Both the position numbers and the translations under genes were made by a program. The notes below the pieces were generated by a model that had not been told where the DNA came from, searched no databases, and saw only the letters and a list, made by a program, of their open reading frames with translations. A DNA stretch of 64,000 bases from Thunnus maccoyii. Its lineage: Eukaryota > Chordata > Actinopteri > Scombriformes > Scombridae. The stretch is taken from positions 13,249,111 through 13,313,110 of the forward strand of contig NC_056552.1 of NCBI RefSeq assembly GCF_910596095.1, written 5' to 3'. Positions 26,401 to 36,205 of the stretch are shown here, one piece after another (the stretch's first letter is position 1; each line of letters opens with the position of its first letter).

Positions 26401-26837
26401 CATATACAGAATATAGGTCCATGTTTTTGGATAGTTTCTGAGATGATGCACTTAATTCACCAATGCATTTTGAAAAAATGTCAGCTGCCAAAAGCGCTTT
26501 GTCTGTATTTTTGCCCTCTGCATTGATAGCACACTGTCAGTATTGTTTCTCACATGAATGTTGAACTGGTTCCAGTGATGAGGCAGACGAGTTTGTGGAG
26601 ATCGGTGCACTAAATGGGATCTTTGTGCTTGGCCGGAGTATGGGCTTTATTGGTGAGTCCCATTGAGATGAAGCGTTGTGAATGACACCAACTGTAGTAG
26701 CAACAAATCAAGACATCTAACATCGTGTCTGTCTTACATTAGGACATTACCTGGACCAGAAGAGGCTGAAACAGGGTTTGTACCGCCACCCCTGGGACGA
26801 CATCTCCTACGTGCTTCCTGAACATATGTCCATGTAA
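9975..26837 (+). CDS. acly: acly, ATP-citrate lyase (complete)
   Basis: Cytosolic ATP-citrate lyase converts citrate, CoA and ATP to acetyl-CoA, oxaloacetate, ADP and phosphate, supplying carbon for fatty-acid and sterol synthesis and for histone acetylation. Twenty-seven coding exons join in frame to 1093 residues; the human isoforms are 1091 and 1101. The N-terminal half (1 to about 420) is the ATP-grasp/citryl-CoA synthetase-beta-like module. A linker carries RTASFSE with Ser456, equivalent to the insulin/PKA-regulated phosphoserine of mammals. Next comes the CoA-binding/CCS-alpha part, with the phospho-histidine in [10 protein letters not shown] (His752). From about 830 comes a citrate-synthase-homology domain ([20 protein letters not shown]) ending YVLPEHMSM. 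The start ATG at 9975 ([14 protein letters not shown]) matches the family; an upstream in-frame GTG at 9957 is not needed. The gene lies between dnajc7 and klhl11 on the same strand. Confidence 0.97.
11266..11472 (+). other. intronic ORF of unknown origin in acly intron 2
   Basis: A 68-codon ORF (starting [13 protein letters not shown], ending in a TAG stop) in a GC-richer island (about 10950-11480) inside the otherwise AT-rich second intron. I recognise no domain. It could be a transposon fragment or a retro-inserted piece. No splice context or promoter supports expression. Confidence 0.25.
14182..14275 (+). repeat. dispersed fish repeat fragment (LINE/SINE 3' tail type)
   Basis: The segment begins AATCAATCAAACTTTATTTG and continues with a GCACCTTTTCGTACAAG and CAATTCAAAGTGCTTTA motif. 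These are familiar from fish retroposon tails. It lies in an acly intron. Family assignment is from memory. Confidence 0.45.
15612..15690 (+). repeat. dispersed fish repeat fragment in acly intron 8
   Basis: The segment contains AAGATTCAAGAATGTTTTAT, a TGTCACATGCGCAGCA motif and a GGCAGTGAAATTTGG motif, resembling the 3' tail of a fish LINE. Short and truncated. Confidence 0.45.
17887..18544. mobile_element. hAT-like MITE interrupted by a second MITE
   Basis: The outer element runs from TAGCAACTGGTTGATTAATT to the interrupted end around GTTAGTTGCCG...TCCTA (18544), with inverted ends and the internal fish-typical ACATTTTATAGAGCAAATGA and GATTAATCGATAATGAAAAT blocks. It resembles the copies at 28251, 30384 and 48746. 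Near its right end it is split by the 310-bp element at 18223-18532. It lies in the acly intron between 17198 and 18714. Superfamily is inferred from the 8-bp duplications. Confidence 0.65.
18223..18532. mobile_element. inner MITE with 8-bp target-site duplication
   Basis: It begins TAGGGCTGGGTGATATAG and ends TATATTGCCCAGCCCTA, which are inverted copies of each other. It is flanked by GTTGCCGC (18215-18222) and GTTGCCGT (18533-18540), a 7/8 match. An 8-bp duplication is the hAT signature. Interior AT-rich, no coding capacity. Confidence 0.75.
19825..19854 (+). CDS. acly: candidate 30-nt cassette exon of acly
   Basis: Thirty bases lie between an AG acceptor (GGTCACAG, with a T-rich tract upstream) and a GTATGG donor, in the intron between acly exons 18714-18807 and 21475-21616. 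Joined in phase 1 they keep the frame and add ten residues ([10 protein letters not shown]) next to the phospho-serine linker. Mammalian acly has an alternative 10-codon exon at the same place, which explains the 1091/1101 isoforms. The residues are not obviously alike, so the support is position, length, phase and splice sites. Confidence 0.5.
21391..21456 (+). repeat. (CT)33 microsatellite
   Basis: Perfect 66-bp CT repeat ending 16 nt before the AG acceptor (21473-21474) of the acly exon at 21475; it forms most of that intron's polypyrimidine tract. Confidence 0.95.
23419..23444 (+). repeat. A-homopolymer in a short acly intron
   Basis: About 26 A residues start 20 nt after the donor at 23400, within a 123-bp intron. 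Confidence 0.9.
25010..25050 (+). repeat. fragment of a dispersed fish repeat
   Basis: The stretch ACAGTACCAAAAGTATTGAC followed by ACACCTTCTCATTC resembles the end of a common fish DNA-transposon MITE. Short and decayed, in an acly intron. Confidence 0.3.
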
Positions 26838-28120
26838 TCCCTACATCACAGAACGGGACACACTTCCAAATGTGACTGCCCAAATGGGTCAGGCATTATC
26901 ACACATCACACTTAATGTACATGTACTCTCCGATTATGACAACAGCTGCCTGGGGAAAACTGGCAGGATGATTCTGGGTGGTGGAAGAACTGTCTGACTG
27001 AGGGATCTGGGTAGAAGTTTTCGGTCTAGTTTTCACGGAGAAAAAGGGGAAGTATATTTTTAGATTTAGTTTTTGACAAATTATTTAAAAAAAAGTCTGA
27101 GATGTAACTTATTCAGTTTTGAACAGAGAACCAAACTGCATAGTACAGCAGTTGCAGGAGCACAAAATCTATTGGTACTTCAAAAAAAGAAATCTGTTTT
27201 GCATAGTTTGTACAAGGGGAGGACAAGACTCCTGTATTATGGAGTCTGATGTGACATTTGTTCAAACTCAGCAATACAGTACCTTTTTTTTATACTAACC
27301 TATTTTAATCAGCAACAAGAAAGTGTGGTTAAGCATGCTTTCTTAATATTGCACCTTAGTTAAACACTAGCAAATCTAAATTCAGTATCCGTTAAAAAAT
27401 GCCTTCAAGTTTCACTCCCGCTGAAAAAGATCTCCACGATAAACCAAAGTTAGTTTTAGTAATTTATTGTCTTCACTAAACCAAGTAAAAAAACAAAAAC
27501 TAAAAAAAAAACAGGGTCCAGTGGTAGATATTACAAAGCTTATCTAGATCTTATGTTTTGAAAAAGATAATTCATTATCGGCAAAAAAGGAAAATAAGCA
27601 CAAACATGCTGACTTTAAGTGTCACTCCATCATTGCCTTTCCTAGTACGACGCTGGTCGCAACCCTGGTTGAAATTCATCAGCTACTGTAAATCAGATGC
27701 AGTTTTGAGGTGTTCAAGTCTTTCAGTATGAAGTTGACTACATGTGTTGCTATTCTGAATAACTGTTTTGATAATCTGTCAGAAAAACAGGGAAATGTAG
27801 AAGCATCAAGGGAGAGGAGGAGGGTGAAGAAAATGCTTCATGAATGAGCCCTGTGAGTCTTGCTTAGCATCTTTTGGCGAGGGACCATGAAAGCAGTGTG
27901 CTTTTACTTGGGGAAGTTATTGCACATATTATGTATGTTGGCTCTGTAAGAACTGTCCAGCTTTCACTAAAGACTTGACACTACCTTTGTAACTGACCAC
28001 TGTACGGCCTGCTGTGTTTGATCTTTGTTTTGCTGTTTTTATTTAACTGTGAAAAAAAATGCTTTGTTTTTTGTAATATGCTGTCATATAGTAGTATAAT
28101 AAAGAACTTATTGTTTTACT
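26838..28120 (+). other. acly: acly 3' UTR
   Basis: Non-coding sequence from the acly stop (26835-26837) to just past AATAAA at 28098-28103. AT-rich with several short A and T runs, and no protein-coding ORF that I recognise. The cleavage site is inferred. Confidence 0.7.
28098..28103 (+). terminator. polyadenylation signal of acly
   Basis: AATAAA about 1.26 kb after the acly stop, followed by T-rich then GT-rich sequence (ttgttttacttttcattttgg; tgtgtaatggg). Confidence 0.7.
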
Positions 28121-28250
28121 TTTCATTTTGGCTCAAGTGTGTAATGGGTTAATCACCTGTCAGTAAAGTGTGATCTCTGAACAGAGGTGAGGAAGCTCAT
28201 ATAAAAGATTTATAGCCTGGAGCAGGACTCTTAGTAGACTTACAGGATAT

Positions 28251-28490
28251 TAGAGCTGCAATTATTAGGCAATGAATTGATTAGCTGCCAACTCTTTTGA
28301 TAATCTGTTAATCGCTGAGTCTCCTATGACAGTAAATTGGATATCTTTGGGTAGTGAACAATACAAGACATTTGAAGATGTCACCTCAGGCTCTGGAAAA
28401 CAGTGATAGACATTTTCACCATTTTCTGACATTTTATGGACTAAAAAACTAATCTATTAATCAAGGAAATGATCATTAGTTGCAGCCCTA
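28251..28490. mobile_element. hAT-like MITE between acly and klhl11
   Basis: It begins TAGAGCTGCAATTATTAGGC and ends CATTAGTTGCAGCCCTA, inverted copies of each other. It is flanked by CAGGATAT (28243-28250) and CAGGTTAT (28491-28498), a 7/8 target duplication. Internal blocks are shared with copies at 17887, 30384 and 48746. Confidence 0.75.
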
Positions 28491-28821
28491 CAGGTTATAG
28501 GATACTTATAGTGTCACCCACAGTTTAACTGTAACAGTAGACTTACCTATGTGTGGCATTAATACCAACTCTGAAAGACCCTAATACAGCGCAAGATCAA
28601 TGAAATCTTGCACATATACTACGACCAAAAAAAAAATCCCTCCATTACACATAAGGCAGTATCACAATTGTGTACGTACTGTGACCTAATTACAATTTAT
28701 AAGTATGATTCTTGGACTGAATGTATGAGTCATCTTTGACGTGTTGTGACATAAAATAATCAATTATAGTTCTTAAGCCCACAGGATGCAACAGCATCAC
28801 CGGTCATATAATTGCCAACAC

Positions 28822-29104
28822 GCATGCGCGAAAAGGGGTTCATCCCTTAAACAAAGTTCAATTTCGGCATCAACAGATATGTTTCTGTGCCTTAGAACAG
28901 CAATAAAAACAAGATAACACTTTGGACTTTGCTGTGTATCCGTCACAGTTATGCTTCTCTTGTGGGAAAGGAGTTATTAGCTTGAATCTGAAGCCTTTCA
29001 TTGACACTCCAGCAGAAAAAAAAAATACAGTTGTGATCTTCTTGGAGACGGAAGTGAGCACTCCTGTTTTTCCAGTCAAGCCTCGCTGTCAACGCTGCGC
29101 ATGC
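28822..29104 (+). promoter_or_regulatory. klhl11: klhl11 upstream region with two NRF1-like sites
   Basis: GCATGCGC at 28822-28829 and TGCGCATGC at 29096-29104 match the NRF1 consensus core. They lie 390 and 110 bp upstream of the klhl11 ATG, where CpG density also rises. Function is inferred; no TATA box is evident. Confidence 0.4.
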
Positions 29105-29209
29105 ATGTCAGTTTTTGAGTGCTTGTTTACGTGTGTTATATACGCCTATGAGTTCCTACCAAAGATAGTTCAGAGCCTTCATTTGCCTCGGAGACTGGCC
29201 CTCTGCGGT

Positions 29210-32200
29210 ATGGCAGCGGCAGCCGGCGGGTCGGAGGACTGCAGCCGGAGCGGCGGCGCTCAGGGCGCGCTGACAGGTGACGGAGAACCGGAGGAGGCCG
29301 AGGAGTTCACCTGTCCGGGCCACTGCTCGGAGCTTTCCCGGCGGCAGAGCGAGCAGAGGAAGGCGGGGCTGTTCTGCGACGTGACGCTGGTTTTCACCTC
29401 AAGCGGCAGCGGGGTGTCTGGGGAAAGGGTCCAGACGTTGTCCGCCCACCGCTCAGTTTTATCCGCAGCATCGCACTACTTCACCTTGCTGCTGGGCGGC
29501 CAGTTTTCAGAGGCTCAGTCCGGGCGAGTGGAGCTGAGAGAGTGGAGCTCTGAAACCGGACCCGACCCAGACACGGTGGAGAGTGTCATACAGTTCATGT
29601 ACACCGGGGAAATCAGGGTCACCGCTGCCAATGTGCATGAAGTGTTGGAGCTGGCTGACAGGTGATTATTGTATACATGCATTTAATCTGATTTCCACTT
29701 GCTTTATACACGGAAGTACTGAGTAATGCTTTTGTTTCTGTCAAGGGGTTATTAAGCCACACCTTGTCTGTACTCTTAGTAAGCCAGGTGTGACTGAAAA
29801 CAAACACCTGTGGCTCTGCATGTCTAGCCAGCCATTTTATGAAGTTACAAGTCTTATTATAAGAAAACAAACATAAAAGTGTCTTTAGCAGAGATGTGGG
29901 CCAAATAAACAGTAAAACCATGGCCCACGACAGATTGAGGTAGCCTAAATGATGGCCCACGTCTACCAGTAATGTATAAGATGACCCATTACATACCCAT
30001 ACTACTACCAGCGTTGCCTTTGCCTTTTTCATAGGAGTCATTTGACACAGCACAGGTGTAAATAATAAAATGAATGATGGCTGAATTCCATTTAGCTGTC
30101 TCTGCTGGCTCACTGCCACACTGTCAAGGCTTACTGGGACACTTGAATAGAACAGAGACATCGTTATGTTAGTAGTAACACCTGTGCTTTTCCTATTTAC
30201 GACGAGTCAAAATGTCTGCTGTGGAGAAGCTATACAGGGAATGGATCTTAATCAGAGTGTCTGTGTGTCGTTAAAGGCCCTACACACTCATGGTACATCT
30301 ACACAGGTGTTTTCACTTATTTTTCCTGATTAGGATGTACAGATTGATTGATCATTTATTGACAATTCTCTCACTCTCCCATTTAGGGTTGCAACTAAAT
30401 ATTGTTTTCATAATCGATTAATCTTCTGATTATTTTTTGGTCTCTAAAACATCATAATAATGAAAAATGTCCATCACAATTTCCTGGAGTCCATGGTGAT
30501 GACATCAAATGTCTTTAAAAAAAAAAGCAGCAAATTCTCAAATTTGAAAACCTGAAACCATCAAATTTGTGGCATTTTTACTTACAAAAGGACCTAAGTG
30601 ATTGATCAATTATCAAAATAATTGCAGCTCTACTTTTGCCCCCATATAGGCAGGACAACTTTAACATTGGTGACTGATTATCATTTGATCACGTAAACAT
30701 GATGACATGATAAAACTGCACTTTTGATGATTGGCGTATTTTCATGTAGTAGCCAGTTAACTGTCATATGTGACCCCAAAAGTACATGGTGTTTGGAAGG
30801 CAGATTTTAACATATAATCCTGAATTCAAGGTTACAGGCGCGTGGAAATGCAGGAAACACATTTTTTTCACTGCAAAAATAAAAAGCAAGTCACTACATT
30901 AGTTTTCATATTCATAAATGCAATCAGGGTGTCTTAGTTTTTGTCTGGGATCCATATTTCTATACGGTTGACTACAGAACATGAGTTTTTACTAGGATGG
31001 TGAGGGAAGTCTAATATTTCAGTGTATTGTATGCTGCAAGCTCTTGTTCCATCTATTTTCACTGCTTAGTTCTTCCTCTATAACGTTGTACTAATCAACT
31101 GAAAAACATCACAATATTCTGATAATGCTGACATGTTTACACCGTTAGGTTCCTGCTGGCGCAACTCAAGAGCTTCTGCGGAGAGTTTCTGATGAAGAAG
31201 TTGAGCCTGGCGAACTGTGTAGCGGTGCACAGCCTGGCCCACATGTACACACTGGACCAGCTGGCTCAGGGAGCCGCTGACATGATCCGAAGAAACTTTC
31301 ACAAAATTATCCGCAACGAGGAGTTCTACACGCTGCCTTTTCACCTGGTGCGAGACTGGCTGTCAGACTCAGAAATCACCGTGGACTCTGAACAGGAATT
31401 GTTTGAGGCTGTTATAAAATGGGTGAACCAGAACACAGAAGAGCGAGAGAAGCACTTTGAGGAGCTATTCAGGCTTTTAAGGCTGCAGCAGATGGTTCCT
31501 ACTTACCTAACACGGGTGGTGAGAAAGGAGCCTTTAGTGGCGAACAATGCAGCTTGTCTGCAGCTGGTGTCCGACGCCCTTGAGGTCCACGCTGTTTGCT
31601 TTGAGAGCCTCAAGTCAGCTGATCTGGAGCTCTGTGCCTCCTACATGGCGGCAGCACAGCCACGTTTTGGCCAGAACATGGATGTAATCATGGTGGTGGG
31701 TGGTGTTTCAGAAGGTGGGGACTATTTGAGTGAGTGTGTGGGATATTTCGTTGCTGAGGACCGTTGGGTCAATCTGCCGCACATTCACAACCACCTCGAC
31801 GGACATGCCATCGCCGTCACCGACAGCCATGTTTACGTGGCAGGGTCCATGGAGCCAGGCTATGCGAAGACTGTGGAGCGCTACGACCCCAACCTCAACA
31901 CCTGGGAGCAGGTCAGCGGCTTGACCATCCGCAAGCACTCCTTTGGCCTCACATGTGTCAGTGACATACTCTACAGCATCGGTGGTCATGGCAACTTCAG
32001 TCCAGGCTTCAAAGATGTTACTGTCTATGAGCCTGAGCAGGACCAATGGCATAATCTTGAGCCAGCACCCAAGATACTACGAGATGTAAAAACGGTGAGC
32101 GTGGAGGACCGCTACGTGTACGTGATGGCCAGAACCCCAGTTGATATGGACAATGAGGATGGACTGAGCACTGTGACCAATTGCTATGACACAGAAAGCC

Positions 32201-32733
32201 ACAAATGGCAGGAAGTGGACTCGTTACCGCTCATTGATAACTACTGTATTTTTCAAATGGCTGTGGCATCCACCAACTTCTACCACACAGCTTCCTGTTG
32301 CCCTAAGAGTTACAAAGTCACAGCTGAGGCCGCTCAGCAGAAACTAAGCAGAAACATCTCAGACGACATCCTCGACAGCCTCCCTCCAGAAGTCACCAGC
32401 ATCGAAGGTGCTGCTGTCTGCTACCTAGGGGAAGACATCTTCATCATCGGCGGGTGGAGGAACAGCAACAACATAGACAAGCAGTATCGAAAGGAAGCCT
32501 ACCGTTACTGTTCCGAGAGGAAGCGATGGATGCTGCTACCGCCCATGCCCCAGCCACGCTGCAGAGCCGCCGCCTGCCACGTTCGCATCCCGTACCAGTA
32601 TCTTAACGGCTCCCAGCGCTACCCCATGCCCCAGAACCTGGCAAGGCAGCGAGACCGCATGCAGCAGATGCAGCAGCTCCATCGGCGCACCCTCAGTCTG
32701 CGAAGACAGCTGCAGTCTCAGATCGAATGTTGA
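29210..32733 (+). CDS. klhl11: klhl11, Kelch-like protein 11 (complete)
   Basis: Substrate-adaptor type protein for cullin-3 ubiquitin ligases, as known for BTB-BACK-Kelch proteins. Two coding exons, 29210-29661 and 31149-32733, join in phase 2 to 678 residues (human about 708). Residues about 50-150 form the BTB domain ([34 protein letters not shown]). About 155-260 is the BACK domain ([40 protein letters not shown]). From about 315 Kelch repeats follow ([42 protein letters not shown]), and the protein ends [10 protein letters not shown] as in mammals. The ATG at 29210 gives MAAAAGG, like the mammalian start. The frame stays open upstream to an ATG at 28922 without clear homology. The long uninterrupted second exon is typical of the family. 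Confidence 0.96.
30384..30632. mobile_element. hAT-like MITE in klhl11 intron
   Basis: It starts TAGGGTTGCAACTAAATATT and ends AATAATTGCAGCTCTA, with inverted ends and internal blocks shared with the copies at 28251 and 48746. No clear flanking duplication is visible. The remainder of the 1.49-kb intron (29662-31148) shows no other gene. Confidence 0.7.
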
Positions 32734-32917
32734 GATCAGAAGCTGTTCACATGAATCTGAAATTCTGCTCTGTCTTGTTAGCACTTCATCCGCTGATTAT
32801 TGCCTTGTTGTTTCCACAAAACTACTGTCTCATTTTTTACCTTTAATGAGATAAAATGTCTGCATGAATTTACCTGGAGCAGGTTTGCAGGAATGAAAAA
32901 ATTGAAAGATTTAGCGC

Positions 32918-33215
32918 TGCTAAGATTAATTGATTAATCTGCAACTATTTTGATAATTTAATTATTTTTAAACTAAATTTCAAGCAAAACTGCCAAATGT
33001 TTGCTGTTTCAAAGCACTCAAATCTGAGAATTCGTTGCTATTCTTGCTCTTAAATTACTGTAAATTTAATATGTTGGGGTTCTGGACTGTTGTTTGATCT
33101 AAAATAAGGACAAATAAGACATCACCTTGGACTCAATGATATTCTGACGGGTGTTTTTCACCATTTTCTGATGTTTTACTGACCAAATGATTAATCAATT
33201 AATCAAGAAAGACTA
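32918..33215. mobile_element. decayed hAT-like MITE inside klhl11 3' UTR
   Basis: Recognisable blocks include GATTAATTGATTAATCTGCA, ATCACCTTGGACTCAATGAT, TTTTTCACCATTTTCTGATG and ATGATTAATCAATTAATCAA, the same order as in the copy at 28251. The ends are degraded. Confidence 0.6.
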
Positions 33216-35057
33216 CACTGTGTGAACTAGTGATGTTGAAAAAAGAATTAGCCAGACAGGCTACTAAATTATCAGTCTTACATATTCATTTTGGCCTTAC
33301 ATTATTAGCTTATGCCTTACCTTTATTCTGCCAGTAAATTATACTCTGATTGCTGTAACATGTTGTTGATTTAATTGCTAAACAAGTAAGCTTTGCTTTT
33401 TTATATGTACCTTAAAGTAACAGATTTAAATGTGTTGTAGTGCAAGTTAGAATAAAACTGAATACCAGTTAAACTGATGTAAACACAGCAGAGCAAATGA
33501 TGTCTACATTTACTATGATGTCATTGAGAAGAAAGTGACAGTTAAATGAAACTGTAACAACCAGCTAAGATATAAATATAAGCTTTAACTTTTTACTGCT
33601 CTGCTACATGCGTCTAATTTCTCTACTACCTCCTGTTTCCACCATGGTTTTACCTTTTTTTTTTTGCACTGTAGGGATTGAAGTATCTTGTTGATCATGT
33701 TAAGTGTATGTTATGTGTGCGCCACTTGAAAAAGACAATCATGTATCAGAGTTTTTGCAGTGAGAATCAAGTATTGAGCAAAGCACATATTAGGGAAAAG
33801 CAGTGAGTATGTTTTCCTTCTTGTTGTAACATAACCCCTTTTTCACTGCACTAAGATATGTGGACTAAAATGTTCAGATACTTAAATACTTTTTGCCATT
33901 CCAATGAATGTGTATGAATATGTGTGATTTATTTCTTTGATATATCAAACAGTCAGGAACTGCCTTATTTAATTTTCCAAGGTTGTTGCACAGCTTCAAA
34001 GGTTGAAGGATAGACCAAAATACCTCTTGTGTTTTTGCTTTCTCTGATAATAGTGACAAGTCATTTTTGGCAAAAGAAACTGTACTTCTTTTCTTACTTG
34101 AGTTATATTTACATTCAGTTAGCCTTTTTTTTGTCAGGGCATGGTTTAAAGATAGTGGCTTCCTGGAATTATTTGGTTTGATTGGACTCATTGGTTTGTT
34201 CTGTCTTTGTACTTGTGGTCAGTTTTATTTATTTATTTGGCATTTCACTTTTTTTGGACCTCTGATAATGTAGAAGCAGACATGAAAAGACGGGAATGAC
34301 TTGCAACAAAGGGCCAGATTCAAAACAAGGAAGTAGCATTTATGTGGTGTTTGTGTCTAACCATTCAGTTATTGTGATGTCTCCTTTCTGGCTAAATTTG
34401 CTCTCAGTGAGTATGAGCACATGTTAAGATATGGACACTGCACTGTGGAAAGACAAAAAGATGTGTGAAACACATTAAATCAGAAGCTGGATTTTTTTGT
34501 TTGTTTGTTTGTTTTATTTTTTTGCCAATAGTTGTATGAATTGATGGGATTTCCAGCCCTGAAAGACATTGTACGCTGTTGTTTGTTTGTCTCATCTGAC
34601 TCTATACAGTGTTGTTGGACTGTTTTCGCAGTATATTTTTCCATCGCTGTTGAAATTGCTAGTGCCTGTGATATTCTCAGCCAAGCTCTATTATTTCATT
34701 AGGCATTTCGTGTTGTGAGCCTAATATTTTTACTCTAATTTACTGTACAACTGATGAATGAAAATCGTCTGATCGATTCTATGTTGAAGTTAAAAAATTA
34801 CATACGAGGTCAGATGCACGTAAGCAGAGAGTTGCTGCAGAATTCAGCGGAGCCGCCAGTGACCTCAGCAGGATCTATTCACTGGGTTGCAAGTACTGAT
34901 TTTTGTCTTAGATGTCAAAAAGCCCAGTTGGAGAATTTATTTTGGAAAACGTATTATTTGCCATTGCTATATACACAGATGTCATGCAGCCACATGTACT
35001 TTGTGTCACTGCATTTGTATTTGCAAGAGCTGCAAGTGTATATTGTTTGGCGTTTGC

Positions 35058-35063
35058 AATAAA
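35058..35063 (+). terminator. distal polyadenylation signal of klhl11
   Basis: AATAAA followed by a GT-rich stretch (gtttgtcgtcatctctg) at about 35087. Assignment to klhl11 is inferred from strand and position. Confidence 0.5.
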
Positions 35064-35080
35064 TGTAAGTTAATTCATTG

Positions 35081-36180
35081 AAATCAGTTTGTCGTCATCT
35101 CTGAAGAAAGATGCAATCTATTTATTTATCTATCTGAATCCAAATACTTTAAGCTTTCTGTCATGACAGAAGAAAACAGTGTTGCCACAGTTACACAGGT
35201 TATGATGATGGTTTATAATCGTGAACATAGCAACAGCGTTTATATGTAACAACAAAGGAAACAATACTGTAAGACTATACTAAACATCACACTACACTTA
35301 AGGAAACCATAATATAGTGAGTTTAAAGTTATTAATCAATAGCTGGAAATTCATATGTACAGAGTCAAAATATGACTGCAATGATTGCGATGATGATTGC
35401 GCCTTTAGCACCTGTATCAATAGACATTTTGCAACATAGTGACAGATTATCATTTTCTTTGCTTCATTTATCAGTGTCAGCAGTCATTAGTTAACATCAG
35501 TGTGATTTAGGTGAGGTTTTCTTAGTGTGCCACATCTAGCTGACAGCTAAACGGCTCATTTTAGTTCCTGGGTAGAATAATACAATAATAATAGTAAAAG
35601 TGCTTTAAATGATGATGAAACAATCTTATTAAATGATTCACTTCATTCTGCAAAAGTCCAAAATAATACTGTGAAATTATTCCTAAGGAAAATATACATC
35701 TTACCCAATACTGCAAAGCTGAATAGCAACAAAAATGAATGTGGTGAACTTTCTCCTGAAATAACACAAACAAGTAATGTGTGCATTAATTAAGGTTACA
35801 CTACTATTGGTTGGTGTTAGACAAGACAAACAACAATAATATCACTTATAGCGTCTGTATGTTATAAATGTAACAATTCAAATTTGAAGATACATTCAGT
35901 ACCAATAAATTTCTACATTTTATGAGATTGTTAAACGATGAAAACCATCGATTTAGAAACGAAAAGGGCCTCAGTGAAGTAGGAACAAATATACGTCGGA
36001 ACTACTTGTATTTAGCACACAGAGTCGGGGGAGTGCTGACGGTGCAACAACCACGGATAGTGTAAACAAACCATTCAAACCGGCTGTCCACTGTAAACTA
36101 CATAAATTTTAATTAATTCGTGTTTTAAATACACACAGCTTGTTAATTAGCATGATGTGTTTTTAACGGCGGGACTGAAA
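35081..36180. other. klhl11-nt5c3b intergenic region
   Basis: AT-rich DNA with no supported gene. In mammals klhl10 lies here by my recollection, but no BTB or Kelch coding sequence is visible on either strand. Confidence 0.6.
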
Positions 36181-36205
36181 AGCAGGTTGCACATCGCCTT
36201 TGAAG

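Larger units (their letters stand above)
9975..26837 (+). other. acly: acly coding-exon map
   Basis: Coding exons: 9975-10133, 10630-10752, 12697-12759, 13402-13592, 14439-14518, 14609-14742, 15096-15214, 15460-15596, 16053-16114, 16806-16923, 17044-17198, 18714-18807, 21475-21616, 22127-22295, 22430-22534, 22705-22901, 23033-23114, 23289-23399, 23523-23650, 23741-23834, 24036-24190, 24307-24457, 24764-24907, 25177-25290, 26111-26193, 26576-26652, 26743-26837. Total 3282 nt including the stop. Every junction is GT-AG and the codon phases close. The least certain boundary is the junction 17198/18714 (NNAM|TPSTT), which lies in a linker that varies between species. The first coding exon probably begins at 9951 after an AG, leaving 24 nt of 5' UTR. 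Confidence 0.9.
32734..35080 (+). other. klhl11: klhl11 3' UTR (long)
   Basis: Non-coding sequence after the klhl11 stop, with a possible early AATAAA at 33451-33456 and a distal one at 35058-35063. It includes a decayed MITE (about 32918-33215) and has no recognisable coding ORF. Which signal is used cannot be told from sequence. Confidence 0.55.

Noticed and set aside
29619..30161. 180-codon ORF on - strand near klhl11 exon 1
   Set aside because: It lies mostly in intron sequence, low in coding character, with no domain recognised and no splice or promoter context.
33451..33456. AATAAA as the sole klhl11 poly(A) site
   Set aside because: It is possible, but a distal AATAAA with a GT-rich downstream element exists at 35058, so no exclusive assignment was made.
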